NCBI RefSeq assembly: GCF_026616195.1
Contig: NZ_JANHDH010000003.1
Span: 310,001 to 374,000, forward strand
Length of the DNA stretch: 64,000 nucleotides
Direction: 5' to 3'
Source: Haloarchaeobius amylolyticus
GTDB taxonomy: Archaea > Halobacteriota > Halobacteria > Halobacteriales > Natrialbaceae
Position numbers and translations under genes: made by a program. Positions 53,018 through 62,714 of the stretch are shown here, one piece after another. Positions within the stretch are counted from its first letter, which is position 1, and every line of letters starts with the position of its first letter. Below the pieces are notes generated by a model. The model worked only from the letters and a program-made list of their open reading frames with translations. It had not been told where the DNA came from and ran no database searches.

Positions 53018-54136
53018 ATGAGCGAGGAACCTCTCTCCGTCGGCTTCCTGGGGTATCGGTTCATGGGCAAGGCCCACGCCAACGCGCTGGCCCGCCTGCC
53101 CATGTTCTTCCCGGACGCCCCCGCGGTCGAACGCGACGTGCTCGTCGGCACCGACGAGGCCGCCCTCGAAGACGCGACCGACCAGCTCGGCTTCTCGCGC
53201 TACGCGACCGACTGGGCGGACGTGGTCGACGAGGTGGACGTGTTCTACAACCTCGGCCCGAACTTCCTGCACGTCGAGCCGACCATCGCGGCGCTCGACG
53301 CCGGGACCCACGTCCTCTGCGAGAAGCCCCTCGCGCCGACGATGGAGGGCGCCGAGGCGGTCGCGGCGGCCGCCCGCGAGTCCGACGCCGTCGCCGGCTG
53401 CGCGTTCAACTACCGCTTCGTGCCGGCCATCCGGTACGCCCGCAACCTCATCCAGTCGGGCGACCTCGGCGAGATACACCAGGTCCGCGGCCGGTACATG
53501 CAGGACTGGCTCGTCGACCCCGAGGCGCCGTGGTCGTGGCGTAACGACGAGGAACTCGCGGGGAGCGGCGCGCTCGGCGACCTCGGCGCGCACACGGTCG
53601 ACCTCGCGACCTTCCTCGTGGGCGAGCAGACCGGCCCGATGGAGCGTGTCAGCGGCCACCTGCAGACCTTCGTCGACGAGCGCCCGGTCGAGGGCAGTGA
53701 CGAGACGAAACCGGTCACCGTCGACGACGCCTACAGCGCCCAGGTCGAGTTCGAGAACGGCGCGATGGGCACCTTCGAGGCCTCGCGCTTCGCCACGGGG
53801 CACAAGAACGACCACACCATCGCGGTCCACGGCTCGAAGGGGAGCCTGAAGTTCTCGCTGGAGCGCCTGAACGAGCTCGAGGTCCATCGCGAGGGCTCGC
53901 GAGGCTACGAGACGGTGCTGGTCACGGACGAGAGCGACCCCTACGTCGACCACTGGTGGCCGCCGGGCCACGTCATCGGCTGGGAGCACACGTTCGTCCA
54001 CGAGAACTACGAGTATCTCTCGGCCGTCGCCGAGGGTGGCGAGTTCCACCCCAGCGTGCAGGACGCCCTGGGCGTCCAGCGCGTCCTCGACGCCATCGAG
54101 CGCAGTGACGAAAGTGGTGAGTGGGTCGACCTCTGA
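53018..54136 (+). CDS. Gfo/Idh/MocA-family oxidoreductase, second copy
   Basis: A 372-aa oxidoreductase. The nucleotide motif is VGFLGYRFMGKAHANAL (divergent G.....G), and EKPLAPTMEGAEAVA is the Lys-Pro family motif. The substrate-domain segment LAGSGALGDLGAHTVDLATF carries the conserved Asp/His. It is clearly a paralogue of, and not a recent copy of, the protein at 50877. It starts 3 nt after the isomerase stop. Two such enzymes with one isomerase often form oxidation/epimerisation/reduction loops on a glycoside or cyclitol. Confidence 0.92.
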   Translation: MSEEPLSVGFLGYRFMGKAHANALARLPMFFPDAPAVERDVLVGTDEAALEDATDQLGFSRYATDWADVVDEVDVFYNLGPNFLHVEPTIAALDAGTHVLCEKPLAPTMEGAEAVAAAARESDAVAGCAFNYRFVPAIRYARNLIQSGDLGEIHQVRGRYMQDWLVDPEAPWSWRNDEELAGSGALGDLGAHTVDLATFLVGEQTGPMERVSGHLQTFVDERPVEGSDETKPVTVDDAYSAQVEFENGAMGTFEASRFATGHKNDHTIAVHGSKGSLKFSLERLNELEVHREGSRGYETVLVTDESDPYVDHWWPPGHVIGWEHTFVHENYEYLSAVAEGGEFHPSVQDALGVQRVLDAIERSDESGEWVDL

Positions 54137-54144
54137 CACGACAC

Positions 54145-55227
54145 ATGGACAGAGCAACCAAGCTCGACCGGCTCGACGCGTTCCTCGCAGAGCGCGAGCT
54201 GGCGGAGGTCTGGTTCGCGCGCCCGAACTCGTTCGCCTGGCTGACCGGCGGCGACAACGTCGTCGACCGCGCGGGCGACATCGGCGTCGCAGCGGCGGGC
54301 TACGACGGCGACTCGGTGCGCATCGTGACGAACGACATCGAGGCCGAGCGCCTGCGCGCCGAGGAGGTGTCGGACCCGGTCCACCCGTTCGTCTGGCACG
54401 AGTCCTCGCTCGAAGCGGTCGTCGCCGAGCAGAGCAAGTTGCCCGCGGCCGCCGACTTCGACGTGCCCGGGTTCGAGGCGGTCGACGCGAGCGCGCTCCG
54501 ACAGCCACTCACCGAGGCCGACGTCGAGACCTACCGCGACCTCGGTGCCGACGTGGCCGACGCGCTCCAGGCGACCTGTCGGGAGGCGGTAGCCACCGAC
54601 ACCGAACTCGACGTGGCCGCCGACCTGCGCCAGCGCCTCATGCGCGAGGGCATCGACTCACCGGTCGCCCTCGTCGGCAGTGGCGAACGCGCGCCCAGGT
54701 ACCGCCACTACACGCCACAGGACGTGGCGCTGGGCGACTACGCGCTCGTCTCCGTGACGGCCACCCGGGACGGCCTCTGTGCGAGTTGCACCCGGACCGT
54801 CGTCTTCGACGAACCGGACTGGCTGCGAGAGCGTCACGACGCCGCGGCCACGGTCGAGGCGACCGCCCTCGCCGCGACCCGAAAGGTCGGGCGCGAGGGT
54901 GGCACCGCGGGCGACGTGTTCGCGGCCATCCAGCGCGCCTACGAGTCGGTCGGCTACCCCGGCGAGTGGCGCAACCACCACCAGGGGGGAGCGGCGGGCT
55001 TCGCCGGCCGGGAGTGGATCGCCACGCCCGACAGCGAGGACCCGGTCTTGCTCCCCCAGGCCTACGCCTGGAACCCGACGGTACAGGGCGCGAAAAGCGA
55101 AGATACGGTCCTCGTCACCGAGGACGGCCTCGAGGTGCTGACCCGTCCCGATGACTGGCCGACCGCGTCGTACGAACCCGTCGGCCACGAGGGACTCCCG
55201 ACGCGTGCCATTCCGCTACGACGCTGA
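54145..55227 (+). CDS. M24-family protein lacking metal ligands, in sugar operon
   Basis: A 360-aa creatinase/prolidase-fold protein with an N-terminal creatinase-type domain (ELAEVWFARPNSFAWLTGGDN) and a pita-bread domain (about 130-350). Metal positions are replaced: the first Asp pair region reads VSVTATRDGLCASCTRTVVF (no D-x10-D), and the usual GHGIG region reads HHQGGAAGFAGRE. This matches a subgroup of M24-like proteins with HHQGG, so canonical aminopeptidase activity is doubtful. The ATG at 54145 is 8 nt after the oxidoreductase stop. Placement in a sugar catabolic operon is odd and suggests a recruited hydrolase or binding role. Confidence 0.8.
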   Translation: MDRATKLDRLDAFLAERELAEVWFARPNSFAWLTGGDNVVDRAGDIGVAAAGYDGDSVRIVTNDIEAERLRAEEVSDPVHPFVWHESSLEAVVAEQSKLPAAADFDVPGFEAVDASALRQPLTEADVETYRDLGADVADALQATCREAVATDTELDVAADLRQRLMREGIDSPVALVGSGERAPRYRHYTPQDVALGDYALVSVTATRDGLCASCTRTVVFDEPDWLRERHDAAATVEATALAATRKVGREGGTAGDVFAAIQRAYESVGYPGEWRNHHQGGAAGFAGREWIATPDSEDPVLLPQAYAWNPTVQGAKSEDTVLVTEDGLEVLTRPDDWPTASYEPVGHEGLPTRAIPLRR

Positions 55228-56178
55228 GTTCCGGAACGCACCCACATCCGTTCCGGACGGCAGCGCGGCCATCGCACCGGCGGCGGTGGTCGCGACTGCC
55301 GCCACAGCGTTCGCGTAGGCGAGAACCGCCGTCAGCTCCGTTTCTCCATCGGCCGTCGCGGCGACCGACCCCGCGAGGAAGGCGTCGCCAGCCCCGGTCG
55401 CGTCCACCGGGTCGACCTCGTACCCCGGATGTTCTGCGCGTTCCGCGTCCCACGGTGCCTCCGGAGCCGCGATCGCGACCGACCCCTCGGAGCCGCGGGT
55501 CATGAGGACGGTGTGTGGCCCCTCGTCGAGGGCGGCCTCGGCGAGTGCCTCCGGCGAGTCACCCGACAGGCCGAGCAGGTCGAGTTCCTCCTCGGTCGCC
55601 TTGAGCACGTCCACGTCGGCCAGCGCGTCGCCCACGACCGCGGCGAAGTCGTCGTCCGGCCAGAGTTCGGGTCGGTAGTTGGGGTCGAACCAGACCGTGC
55701 AGTCGTGGTCCTGTGCGCGGGCGAGCAGGTCCAGCGTGGCGTCCCGGGAGCGACCGGCAGCGAGCGTGACACCGCCACAGACGACCGACTCCACCGATTC
55801 GAGCGTCTCGTCCGGCACGCGGCCCGGTTCCATGCGGGTGTCGGCGGTCCCGTCACGGTAGAACGAGAAGGAGCGGTCGGCGTCGGCGTCGTGGGTGACG
55901 AACGCCAGCGTGGTCTGGGCGTCGGGGTCGCGCTCGACGAATCTCGGCGGAAGGCCCTCCTCGTCGAGGGTCGCCGTGAGGAACTCGCCGAAGGGGTCGT
56001 CGCCGACCCGGGTCCAGAACCACGGCGTGTGGCCGAGGCGGGCCAGCGCGACCGCGACGTTCGCGGGCGCACCGCCGGACCGTCTGTCGAACGACTCGAC
56101 CTCGGTCAGCGGGCCGACGCGCTCGGGCAGGAAGTCCACGAGCGTCTCGCCGGCGACGAGGATGCGTGGGGCAGTCAT
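55216..56178 (-). CDS. PfkB-family sugar kinase (fructokinase / 2-keto-3-deoxygluconate kinase-like)
   Basis: A 320-aa ribokinase-fold kinase. The N-terminal motif is SGGAPANVAVALARLGH, with a central substrate-lid part (FVERDPDAQTTLAFV). The C-terminal catalytic motif DATGAGDAFLAGS holds the base Asp and anion hole. It phosphorylates a sugar or keto-deoxy sugar acid with ATP, presumably the product of the neighbouring oxidoreductase/isomerase genes. The gene runs opposite to that operon, and its 3' end overlaps the M24-like gene's 3' end by 12 nt. The substrate cannot be chosen between fructose, KDG and others. Confidence 0.92.
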   Translation of the reverse strand: MTAPRILVAGETLVDFLPERVGPLTEVESFDRRSGGAPANVAVALARLGHTPWFWTRVGDDPFGEFLTATLDEEGLPPRFVERDPDAQTTLAFVTHDADADRSFSFYRDGTADTRMEPGRVPDETLESVESVVCGGVTLAAGRSRDATLDLLARAQDHDCTVWFDPNYRPELWPDDDFAAVVGDALADVDVLKATEEELDLLGLSGDSPEALAEAALDEGPHTVLMTRGSEGSVAIAAPEAPWDAERAEHPGYEVDPVDATGAGDAFLAGSVAATADGETELTAVLAYANAVAAVATTAAGAMAALPSGTDVGAFRNSAS

Positions 56179-56315
56179 GCGGTCGGCTTCTCGGCCGGGA
56201 CAGGTAAACCCATCTCACGTGGCGATACTGGCCTTCGGGCCGGGCGGGCGGCGGTCCCATCACGACGCGGTAAGCGAGGTACCCCGCGGTGATTTCCTGT
56301 CAACTACTATTCAAC

Positions 56316-56325
56316 TATATGCGAC
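56316..56325 (+). promoter_or_regulatory. TATA-like element of the COG1361/MMPL operon
   Basis: CAACTATATG lies about 35 nt before the ATG at 56356. It suggests a very short leader. Confidence 0.35.
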
Positions 56326-56355
56326 TCGCGCACGTACCCCTCAGTGAACGAATAG

Positions 56356-58551
56356 ATGTCGCGAGCATCGACCGTCCAGGCCGTGCTGCTGGTGGTGCTC
56401 GTGCTCGTCTCGGCGGCCGTCAGCCCCGTCGCCGCCGCGAGTACGGGCGAGCCGGCGGCATCCCGGTCGACTGCTGGCGGGACCCTCTCGGTCCCGAACC
56501 TCGACGGCGACGCCGGCGCGAACGCGACCTGGAACCGGTCGCAGGTCCTCGACGAACTCGACCGCTGGGCGAACGAGACAGGCGTCGCCAACGAATCGTG
56601 GTGGAACGCGACCCGGCTGCTGGACTCGCTGGAGGCCCTCCACGACGCCGGTAACTGGACCCACGAGGAGTTCGAGGCGTGGGCGAACGAGACCGTCCAC
56701 GAACTGACGAACAGGACCATCGAGGAGTGGCACAACGAGACGCACCACTCGAACCGGACCCTGTTCGACCCGACAGTCATCGAGGACGCGCTCGACCGCC
56801 TCGAACGGGCCATCGACGACCTGTTCGACGAAGACGACGAGGACGACCGCGCCTTCGGGTTCCCGCACGTCACGCCGTACCTGCCGGACAACTACCTCCG
56901 GCCGGACGAGGAGGCGACCCTGCGCGTGCAGGTCGTCAACGACGGGGCGAGTCCGGTCATCATCGACGGCGACGACGAGGGCGGCCTGTTCACCCCGACG
57001 GTCACCACGAACGGTCTGGACCTCGAACGACTCGTCACCAGCGCGCGCAACGTCGAGGTGCAGGTGCTCGAGACGCCCGGCGTCCCCATCGAGGTCCGGA
57101 CCGGCGTGGTCCCGCTGGGCTGGCTCGACCAGGGACAGGTCGGCGAGGCGCCGGTCCGCGTCTCCGTTGACGAGGACGCCGCCCCCGGGTTCTACGAACT
57201 CGACGTGGTCGTCGCGTACGAGGCCATCGACGCGGTGGACGAGGAGGGCCGTATCATGGCCGCCCGTGAGGAGGTCGTCACCTTCGCGCTCGTGGTCGAG
57301 ATCACGGAGGACGCCCGGTTCCGCGTCCTCGACCCCGGCGCGGACCTCCAGATCGGCGCCTCGGGCGTGGTGTCGTTCGTCGTCGAGAACGTCGGCTTCG
57401 ACGTGGCCCGCGACGCGACCGTGGTCGTCACCAGCGAGAGTTCGGACCTGACGTTCACCGGCGCGAACCGCGACGGCCGGTTCGTCGGGACGCTCGAACC
57501 GGGCCAGACCGAGCGCGTGACCTTCCGCGTCGACGCCGGCGAGCAGGCGATTCCGGACACCTACGCGTTCCGGGGCAGCGTCACCTACACGAACCGGGAC
57601 GGCGACGTGGTCGAGTCGACCGCGTTCTCGGTCCCGGTCCGGCCCGACCCCGAGCAACGCTTCGCCGTCTCCGACCTGAACAGCACGCTCCGCGTCGACT
57701 ACGAGGACGGCGTCGTCCGGGGCGTCGTCACGAACCTCGGGCCGCGCAACGTCAGCGACGCCGTCGTCCGCCTCACCGTGAACTCGGAGACCATCGTTCC
57801 CACCGAGACGACCTACGCTGTCGGGTCCCTCGCGGCCAGCCAGAACGCCACGTTCGAGTTCCCGGTCGAGGTCCGCGACACCGCCGAACCCGGCCCCCGA
57901 CAGGTCGACTTCACGGTCGAGTACCGCGACACCGAGGACGACCGCCGCCAGAGCGACGACCTGCCCGCGACCGTGACCGTCGGGGACCGCCGCGAGGAGT
58001 TCACCGTCGAGAGCACCGCGGCGTCGGTCACCGTCGGCCGAACCGGGAACGTCGTGGTCGTCGTCACGAACAACCGGGACGACCCGGTCCGGAACGTCAA
58101 CGCGCGACTGTTCGCGACCGACCCCCTGAGCGCCGAGGACGACTCCGCGTTCGTCGAGGCCATCGCGCCCGGCGAACGCGTCGAGTTGCTGTTCTCGGTG
58201 AGCGCCAGCGGGAGCTCGCAGCTGAAGCGGTACCCAGTGACGGTCGACCTGCTGTTCGAGGAACCCGACGGCGAGACGAAGCTCTCTGACACCTTCCAGG
58301 TGGGCGTGACGGTCACCGAGCGGTCCGAGCGCGGGTTCAGCCTGCCGCCGTGGGCGCTCTACCTGCTGGCCCTGCTGCTGGTCATCGGCATGGTGGTCCT
58401 CGTCTGGCGTGGCCTGCGCAGGCGCGCCGCGGCAGACCGCAAGCGCCGCGAGGAGACGCCCGCGCTCGGAGACGGCGGGCTGCCCGAGGGTGACGACGAC
58501 GGCCCCGACCTGCCACGTGGCGGTCGCACACCGGGTGGCGACGATGACTGA
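56356..58551 (+). CDS. secreted, membrane-anchored COG1361-type surface protein
   Basis: A 731-aa protein with a Sec signal peptide (MSRASTVQAVLLVVLVLVSA..., cleavage near SPVAAA). A region rich in N-glycosylation sequons follows (NAT, NRS, NET, NES, NRT), then beta-sandwich repeats of the conserved-extracellular-matrix type. An example is TLRVQVVNDGASPVIIDG and FRVLDPGADLQIGASGVVSFVVENVGF; similar repeats occur at about residues 420, 500 and 560. A C-terminal membrane segment (LPPWALYLLALLLVIGMVVLVWRG) with a charged tail follows. The gene is 36 nt upstream of an MMPL/RND transporter, and the arrangement, known in many haloarchaea, suggests a surface partner of that transporter. Function is inferred. 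Confidence 0.85.
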   Translation: MSRASTVQAVLLVVLVLVSAAVSPVAAASTGEPAASRSTAGGTLSVPNLDGDAGANATWNRSQVLDELDRWANETGVANESWWNATRLLDSLEALHDAGNWTHEEFEAWANETVHELTNRTIEEWHNETHHSNRTLFDPTVIEDALDRLERAIDDLFDEDDEDDRAFGFPHVTPYLPDNYLRPDEEATLRVQVVNDGASPVIIDGDDEGGLFTPTVTTNGLDLERLVTSARNVEVQVLETPGVPIEVRTGVVPLGWLDQGQVGEAPVRVSVDEDAAPGFYELDVVVAYEAIDAVDEEGRIMAAREEVVTFALVVEITEDARFRVLDPGADLQIGASGVVSFVVENVGFDVARDATVVVTSESSDLTFTGANRDGRFVGTLEPGQTERVTFRVDAGEQAIPDTYAFRGSVTYTNRDGDVVESTAFSVPVRPDPEQRFAVSDLNSTLRVDYEDGVVRGVVTNLGPRNVSDAVVRLTVNSETIVPTETTYAVGSLAASQNATFEFPVEVRDTAEPGPRQVDFTVEYRDTEDDRRQSDDLPATVTVGDRREEFTVESTAASVTVGRTGNVVVVVTNNRDDPVRNVNARLFATDPLSAEDDSAFVEAIAPGERVELLFSVSASGSSQLKRYPVTVDLLFEEPDGETKLSDTFQVGVTVTERSERGFSLPPWALYLLALLLVIGMVVLVWRGLRRRAAADRKRREETPALGDGGLPEGDDDGPDLPRGGRTPGGDDD

Positions 58552-58587
58552 GCCGTCCGGGATGGCGGTGTGGCAGGAGGCCCACCG

Positions 58588-61062
58588 ATGAGCCAGGACA
58601 ACCTCGTGCGTCGGGTCGCCGGGCTGGTCGTCGACCGCCCCGCCGCGGTCGTCGTCGCGTTCCTCGTCGTGACCGCCGGGTTCGCGACCGGGCTGCCCGC
58701 GGTCTCGACCGACGCGGGGACCGAGGGCTTCACCGAGGATCTGCCCTCGACGAACGCCCTGGAGAAGGTCGAGGGGCTGTTCGAGCCGCCGTTCGACCCG
58801 CCCGAGGGCACGACCCAGTTGATACAGTCGAGCCAGAACGTGCTCGCGAAGCCGTCGCTCCTGCGGATGCTCGCGACGCTCGAACGCATCGAGAGCGACC
58901 CTGGCTTCCGGGTGAAGTCCACCTCGAGCGCGGCGAGCCTCGTCGCCCAGCAGCTCGACCCCGACGCGACCACGCCGGAGGCACAGACCGAGGCGGTCGA
59001 GGGGGCGACGCCGGCCGAGATCGCCCGGGCGGTCGACCGGGCCGGCGAGAACCCCGCGTTCCGTGCGCTCCTGAGCGACGACTACAACGAGCGTGCCGGG
59101 TCGGCTGGAGCGACCATCGCCATCGTCACACACGCGCTGCCGGCCGAGCCGCCCTCCGCGGGGAGTGGTACCGACGACCCCCTGACCCCCCTGCAGGAGC
59201 GCATGCAACACGTCGTCTCGGCAGACATCGTCGTCTTCGGGAGTGGGATACTCGCGGCCGAGACAGGGACCGTCATCGCGGACTCGCTGCTCATCATCGT
59301 CCCGGCGGCGAGCCTGCTCATCCTCACGTTCCTGCTCTACGCCTACCGCGACCCGGCCGACCTCGCGCTCGGGGTCATCTCGCTGGCGATGACGATCGTC
59401 TGGACGTTCGGGTTCCTCGGGCTGGCGGGCATCGCGTTCACCCAGTTGCTCGTCGCGGTGCCGCCTCTCCTGCTCGCGGTCGGCATCGACTTCGGTATCC
59501 ACGTGGTGAACCGCTACCGCGAGGAACGTGTGAAGGGCCGCTCGCCGACCGTATCGATGGACATCGCGGGCCGGCAACTGCTGGTGGCCTTCTTCATCGT
59601 CACCGGGACGACCGTCATCGGGTTCGCGGCGAACGCGACGAGCAGCCTCAAACCCATCGCCGACTTCGGCATCACCGCCGCCATCGGCATCACCTTCACC
59701 TTTCTCGTCTTCGGGGTGTTCCTGCCGGCGGCGAAGGTGCTGGTCGACACCCAGCGCGACCGACTCGGCATCCCCGCCTTCGGCCAGCGCCCGCTCGGAC
59801 AGGAGGGCTCTCGACTCGGCGCGGTGCTGCCGGTCGGCGTGGTCATCGCCCGGCGTGCGCCCGGCATCTTCCTCGTCCTCGTGTTGCTGCTGGCCGGCGT
59901 CTCGGCGAACTACGGCGCCGGCATCGACACGACGTTCTCCGAGGACGACTTCCTCCCGCGGACCGACCAGCCGGTGTACATCACGAGCCTGCCCGAACCG
60001 TTCAAGCCGGGCGTCTACACCACACCAGAGACCATCGACTTCCTCGAGGAGAACTTCGAATCCGCCGAGGACGACGTGGTCATCGTGCTGGTCGAGGGGC
60101 CACTCACCGAGGACTACGCGCTCGAGTCCATCCAGCGCGCCGGGGAGAACCCGCCGACCACGCTCGTCGTGGACCGCCGCGACGCCAGAGCCGAGAGCAT
60201 CGTCACGGTCATCCGGCAGTACGCGGCCCGGGACCCCGAGTTCGCCGCCCTCGTCGCCCGGAACGACCTCGACGGGAACGGCATCCCGGACGACGGCCTC
60301 GACCAGGTGTACGACGCGCTGCTCGACTCCCCGGTCCGCGACACCGCCCTGACCTACCTCACCGACGACTACCGGAGCGCCCGCATCGTCTACCGCGTCG
60401 AGTCCGACGCCGAGCAGGACGTGGTCGCCGGCGACGCCGTCACCGTCGCGGAGCGCCACCGACTGCAGGCGACCGCCACCGGGACCATCGTCGTCTTCCA
60501 GGCCGTCTCCGGGCTCATCTTCGAGACGGCCGTCGAGAGCCTCGTCATCGCGCTCGCGCTCACCGCGGTCTTCCTCGTGTTCATCTACCGCGTCACGCTC
60601 GGCATGGGGTCGCTCGGCATCGTCAACCTCGTCCCCATCGCCGTCAGCATCGCGTTCATCGCGGGGTCGATGCGGTTCCTCGGTATCCCGTTCAACGCGC
60701 TGACCGCGACGGTCTTCTCGGTGGCGCTGGGCCTCGGCATCGACTACTCCGCCCACGTCATCCACCGCGTCGCCGAGGAACTGGCGGAGACCGGCGACGT
60801 GTTCGCCGCGCTGGAGAACACCACCCGCGGGACCGGCGGCGCGCTGACGGGCAGCATGCTCACCACGGTCTCGGGCATCGGCGTGCTCGGCCTCGCCATC
60901 ACACCCATCCTCGGCCAGTTCGGCCTCGTCGTCGCCCTGAGCGTCTTCTACTCGTACCTCGCCTCCATCGTGGTCACCCCGGCCGCGGTGGTCGTCTGGG
61001 CCCGCCTCCTCGAGGCGTGGCGGGCCGCGCGCTTCGGCCGGCCCGCCCGGGCCCGCGCGTGA
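58588..61062 (+). CDS. RND/MMPL superfamily transporter
   Basis: An 824-aa membrane protein with an N-terminal segment (VVVAFLVVTAGFATGLPAVS) and a large external loop (about 40-230). A bundle of membrane segments (about 230-420) contains LAVGIDFGIHVVNRYREERV, a sterol-sensing-domain-like Asp motif used for proton coupling. A second external loop (about 450-640) and a C-terminal bundle follow, with GLGIDYSAHVIHRVAEEL as the matching second motif. The repeat of GIDxxxH shows the two-fold RND architecture. It probably exports lipid or lipid-like molecules or a surface component with its upstream partner. Start: the ATG at 58588 was chosen, because an alternative at 58570 adds only a six-residue tail (MAGGPP). 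Confidence 0.9.
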   Translation: MSQDNLVRRVAGLVVDRPAAVVVAFLVVTAGFATGLPAVSTDAGTEGFTEDLPSTNALEKVEGLFEPPFDPPEGTTQLIQSSQNVLAKPSLLRMLATLERIESDPGFRVKSTSSAASLVAQQLDPDATTPEAQTEAVEGATPAEIARAVDRAGENPAFRALLSDDYNERAGSAGATIAIVTHALPAEPPSAGSGTDDPLTPLQERMQHVVSADIVVFGSGILAAETGTVIADSLLIIVPAASLLILTFLLYAYRDPADLALGVISLAMTIVWTFGFLGLAGIAFTQLLVAVPPLLLAVGIDFGIHVVNRYREERVKGRSPTVSMDIAGRQLLVAFFIVTGTTVIGFAANATSSLKPIADFGITAAIGITFTFLVFGVFLPAAKVLVDTQRDRLGIPAFGQRPLGQEGSRLGAVLPVGVVIARRAPGIFLVLVLLLAGVSANYGAGIDTTFSEDDFLPRTDQPVYITSLPEPFKPGVYTTPETIDFLEENFESAEDDVVIVLVEGPLTEDYALESIQRAGENPPTTLVVDRRDARAESIVTVIRQYAARDPEFAALVARNDLDGNGIPDDGLDQVYDALLDSPVRDTALTYLTDDYRSARIVYRVESDAEQDVVAGDAVTVAERHRLQATATGTIVVFQAVSGLIFETAVESLVIALALTAVFLVFIYRVTLGMGSLGIVNLVPIAVSIAFIAGSMRFLGIPFNALTATVFSVALGLGIDYSAHVIHRVAEELAETGDVFAALENTTRGTGGALTGSMLTTVSGIGVLGLAITPILGQFGLVVALSVFYSYLASIVVTPAAVVVWARLLEAWRAARFGRPARARA

Positions 61063-61144
61063 ACGGCGGTGATTATCCGCAGGCAGTACATATCGTGGTG
61101 TGGCTCTAACCCCTCTGGAATCGTACTATTATCGGGCACTCGAG

Positions 61145-62599
61145 ATGACAGTATTCGAAGACCGGGCCAGAGTGGGAGAGGGGTTGTTCGACGCCGTCAG
61201 AGCCGGATTGGTCCTCTACGACGCTGTCGACGAGGTCGTCCTCGATGGGAACAGGGCGTTCCGGCAGCTATCGGGATTCGAGAGAGAGACGCTTCAGGGA
61301 ACCGAGATGAAGACGCTCATCGCCGACGACGGTTCGAACGACGGCGAGACCGTCGCCGACTTCCTCCAGCAGGCGAACGAGAGCGGGGCCTCGGTCACGT
61401 TCGACACCGCCATCGAGACGCCGGACGGGACCGTCGTCCACGTCGTCGTCGATGCGGTCCCCGACCCCGGCGAGGCCGAGGACGTGCTCCTCCTGACCGT
61501 CAGGGACGACACCCGCCGACGGGCACTCAAGCAGCGCGCACGGGAGTACCGGGACCTCGTGGACGAGACGATGCGCGTCGGCGACCTCGGGTGGTGGGAG
61601 ATGGACGTCGACTCCGGCGCGGTCAGGAGCCACCCGAACAAGGTCGAGATGCTCGACTTCGACCCCGGGGGCTTCGACCACTACACCGACTTCACCGAGC
61701 TGTTACACCCCGACGACTACGAGCCGACGATGGACGCGATGCGGGAACTGCTCGAAGGGGACGCCGACCTGTACGACATCGAGTACCGCATCGAGACCGC
61801 CGACGGCGAGTATCGCTGGTACCACGACGTGGGACACGTGACGGGGTGGACCGAAGAGGGTGACCCCGCCGTGGTGACAGGTATCGCCATCGACATCACG
61901 GAGCGCCGGGAGACTGAGCAGAAACTCCGCGACCAGCGCGAGGAACTCGCCCTGTTGAACCGGCTCATCCACCACGACATCCGGAACGACATGACCATCG
62001 TCAACCTCTGTCTGGAGATACTCCGGCGCGAGTTCGAGGAGCACCTGAACCGGGCGACGGCGGCCAGTCAGCACACCATCGACCTCACCGACTCGGTCCG
62101 CGAGGTGGTCGACGTGGTCACCGAGGACGGCGAGATGGAACGCGAGCCGGTCCACCTCGGCAGGGTGCTCGAACCGGAGGTAGAACGTGTCAGACGGACC
62201 TTCGAGGACGCCCGGGTGAGCCTCGTCGGCGACGAGACCGACGTACTCGTGGCGGCGAACCCGATGCTCTCGTCGGTGTTCGGGAACCTCCTCAACAACG
62301 CCGTCCACCACAACGACAAATCGACGCCCACCGTGCTGGTGGAGGTGGTCGACGAGGGCACCACCGTCGTCGTGCGTGTCGCGGACGACGGGCCCGGCAT
62401 CCCGGACGACCTGAAAGAGCGCATCTTCGAGCGCGGGACGCTCAGTCTCACCAGCGAGGGCTCCGGACTCGGCCTCTACATCGTGCACAAGCTCGTCAGC
62501 GCATACGGCGGGGAGGTCTGGGTCACGGACAACGAGCCGGAGGGCGCGGTGGTCGGCGTCCGGTTGCAGAAGGCCGACGGCGAGTCCGACGAGGAGTGA
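61145..62599 (+). CDS. PAS-domain sensor histidine kinase
   Basis: A 484-aa probably cytoplasmic kinase. Two PAS domains (about 10-115 and 150-265; VGEGLFDAVRAGLVLYDAVDEVVLDGNRAFRQLSGF and MRVGDLGWWEMDVDSGAV) come first, the second with a PAC-like EYRWYHDVGHVTGWTEEGDP. The dimerisation box ALLNRLIHHDIRNDMTIVNL carries the phospho-acceptor His. The HATPase domain (about 375-480) has VFGNLLNNAVHHND, VADDGPGIPDD and GSGLGLYIVHKLV. No membrane segment was found, so the sensed signal is intracellular or bound to PAS. An upstream in-frame ATG at 61100 is possible. No response-regulator gene is adjacent. Confidence 0.92.
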   Translation: MTVFEDRARVGEGLFDAVRAGLVLYDAVDEVVLDGNRAFRQLSGFERETLQGTEMKTLIADDGSNDGETVADFLQQANESGASVTFDTAIETPDGTVVHVVVDAVPDPGEAEDVLLLTVRDDTRRRALKQRAREYRDLVDETMRVGDLGWWEMDVDSGAVRSHPNKVEMLDFDPGGFDHYTDFTELLHPDDYEPTMDAMRELLEGDADLYDIEYRIETADGEYRWYHDVGHVTGWTEEGDPAVVTGIAIDITERRETEQKLRDQREELALLNRLIHHDIRNDMTIVNLCLEILRREFEEHLNRATAASQHTIDLTDSVREVVDVVTEDGEMEREPVHLGRVLEPEVERVRRTFEDARVSLVGDETDVLVAANPMLSSVFGNLLNNAVHHNDKSTPTVLVEVVDEGTTVVVRVADDGPGIPDDLKERIFERGTLSLTSEGSGLGLYIVHKLVSAYGGEVWVTDNEPEGAVVGVRLQKADGESDEE

Positions 62600-62714
62600 G
62601 TTCCGGTATCGCCGTCCTGACCTGCCATCGCACACCCTGACCCCTCGTCCCCAGTTCCTGGGAACGGCCACACCGAATCACCCCCTTGCGGCCCGTCTCT
62701 CCGCCTGTAGACGC

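Noticed and set aside
56341-60765. 1474-codon open frame on the minus strand
   Set aside because: A shadow of the COG1361 and MMPL genes on the other strand, rich in Asp/Arg/Glu repeats caused by codon structure.
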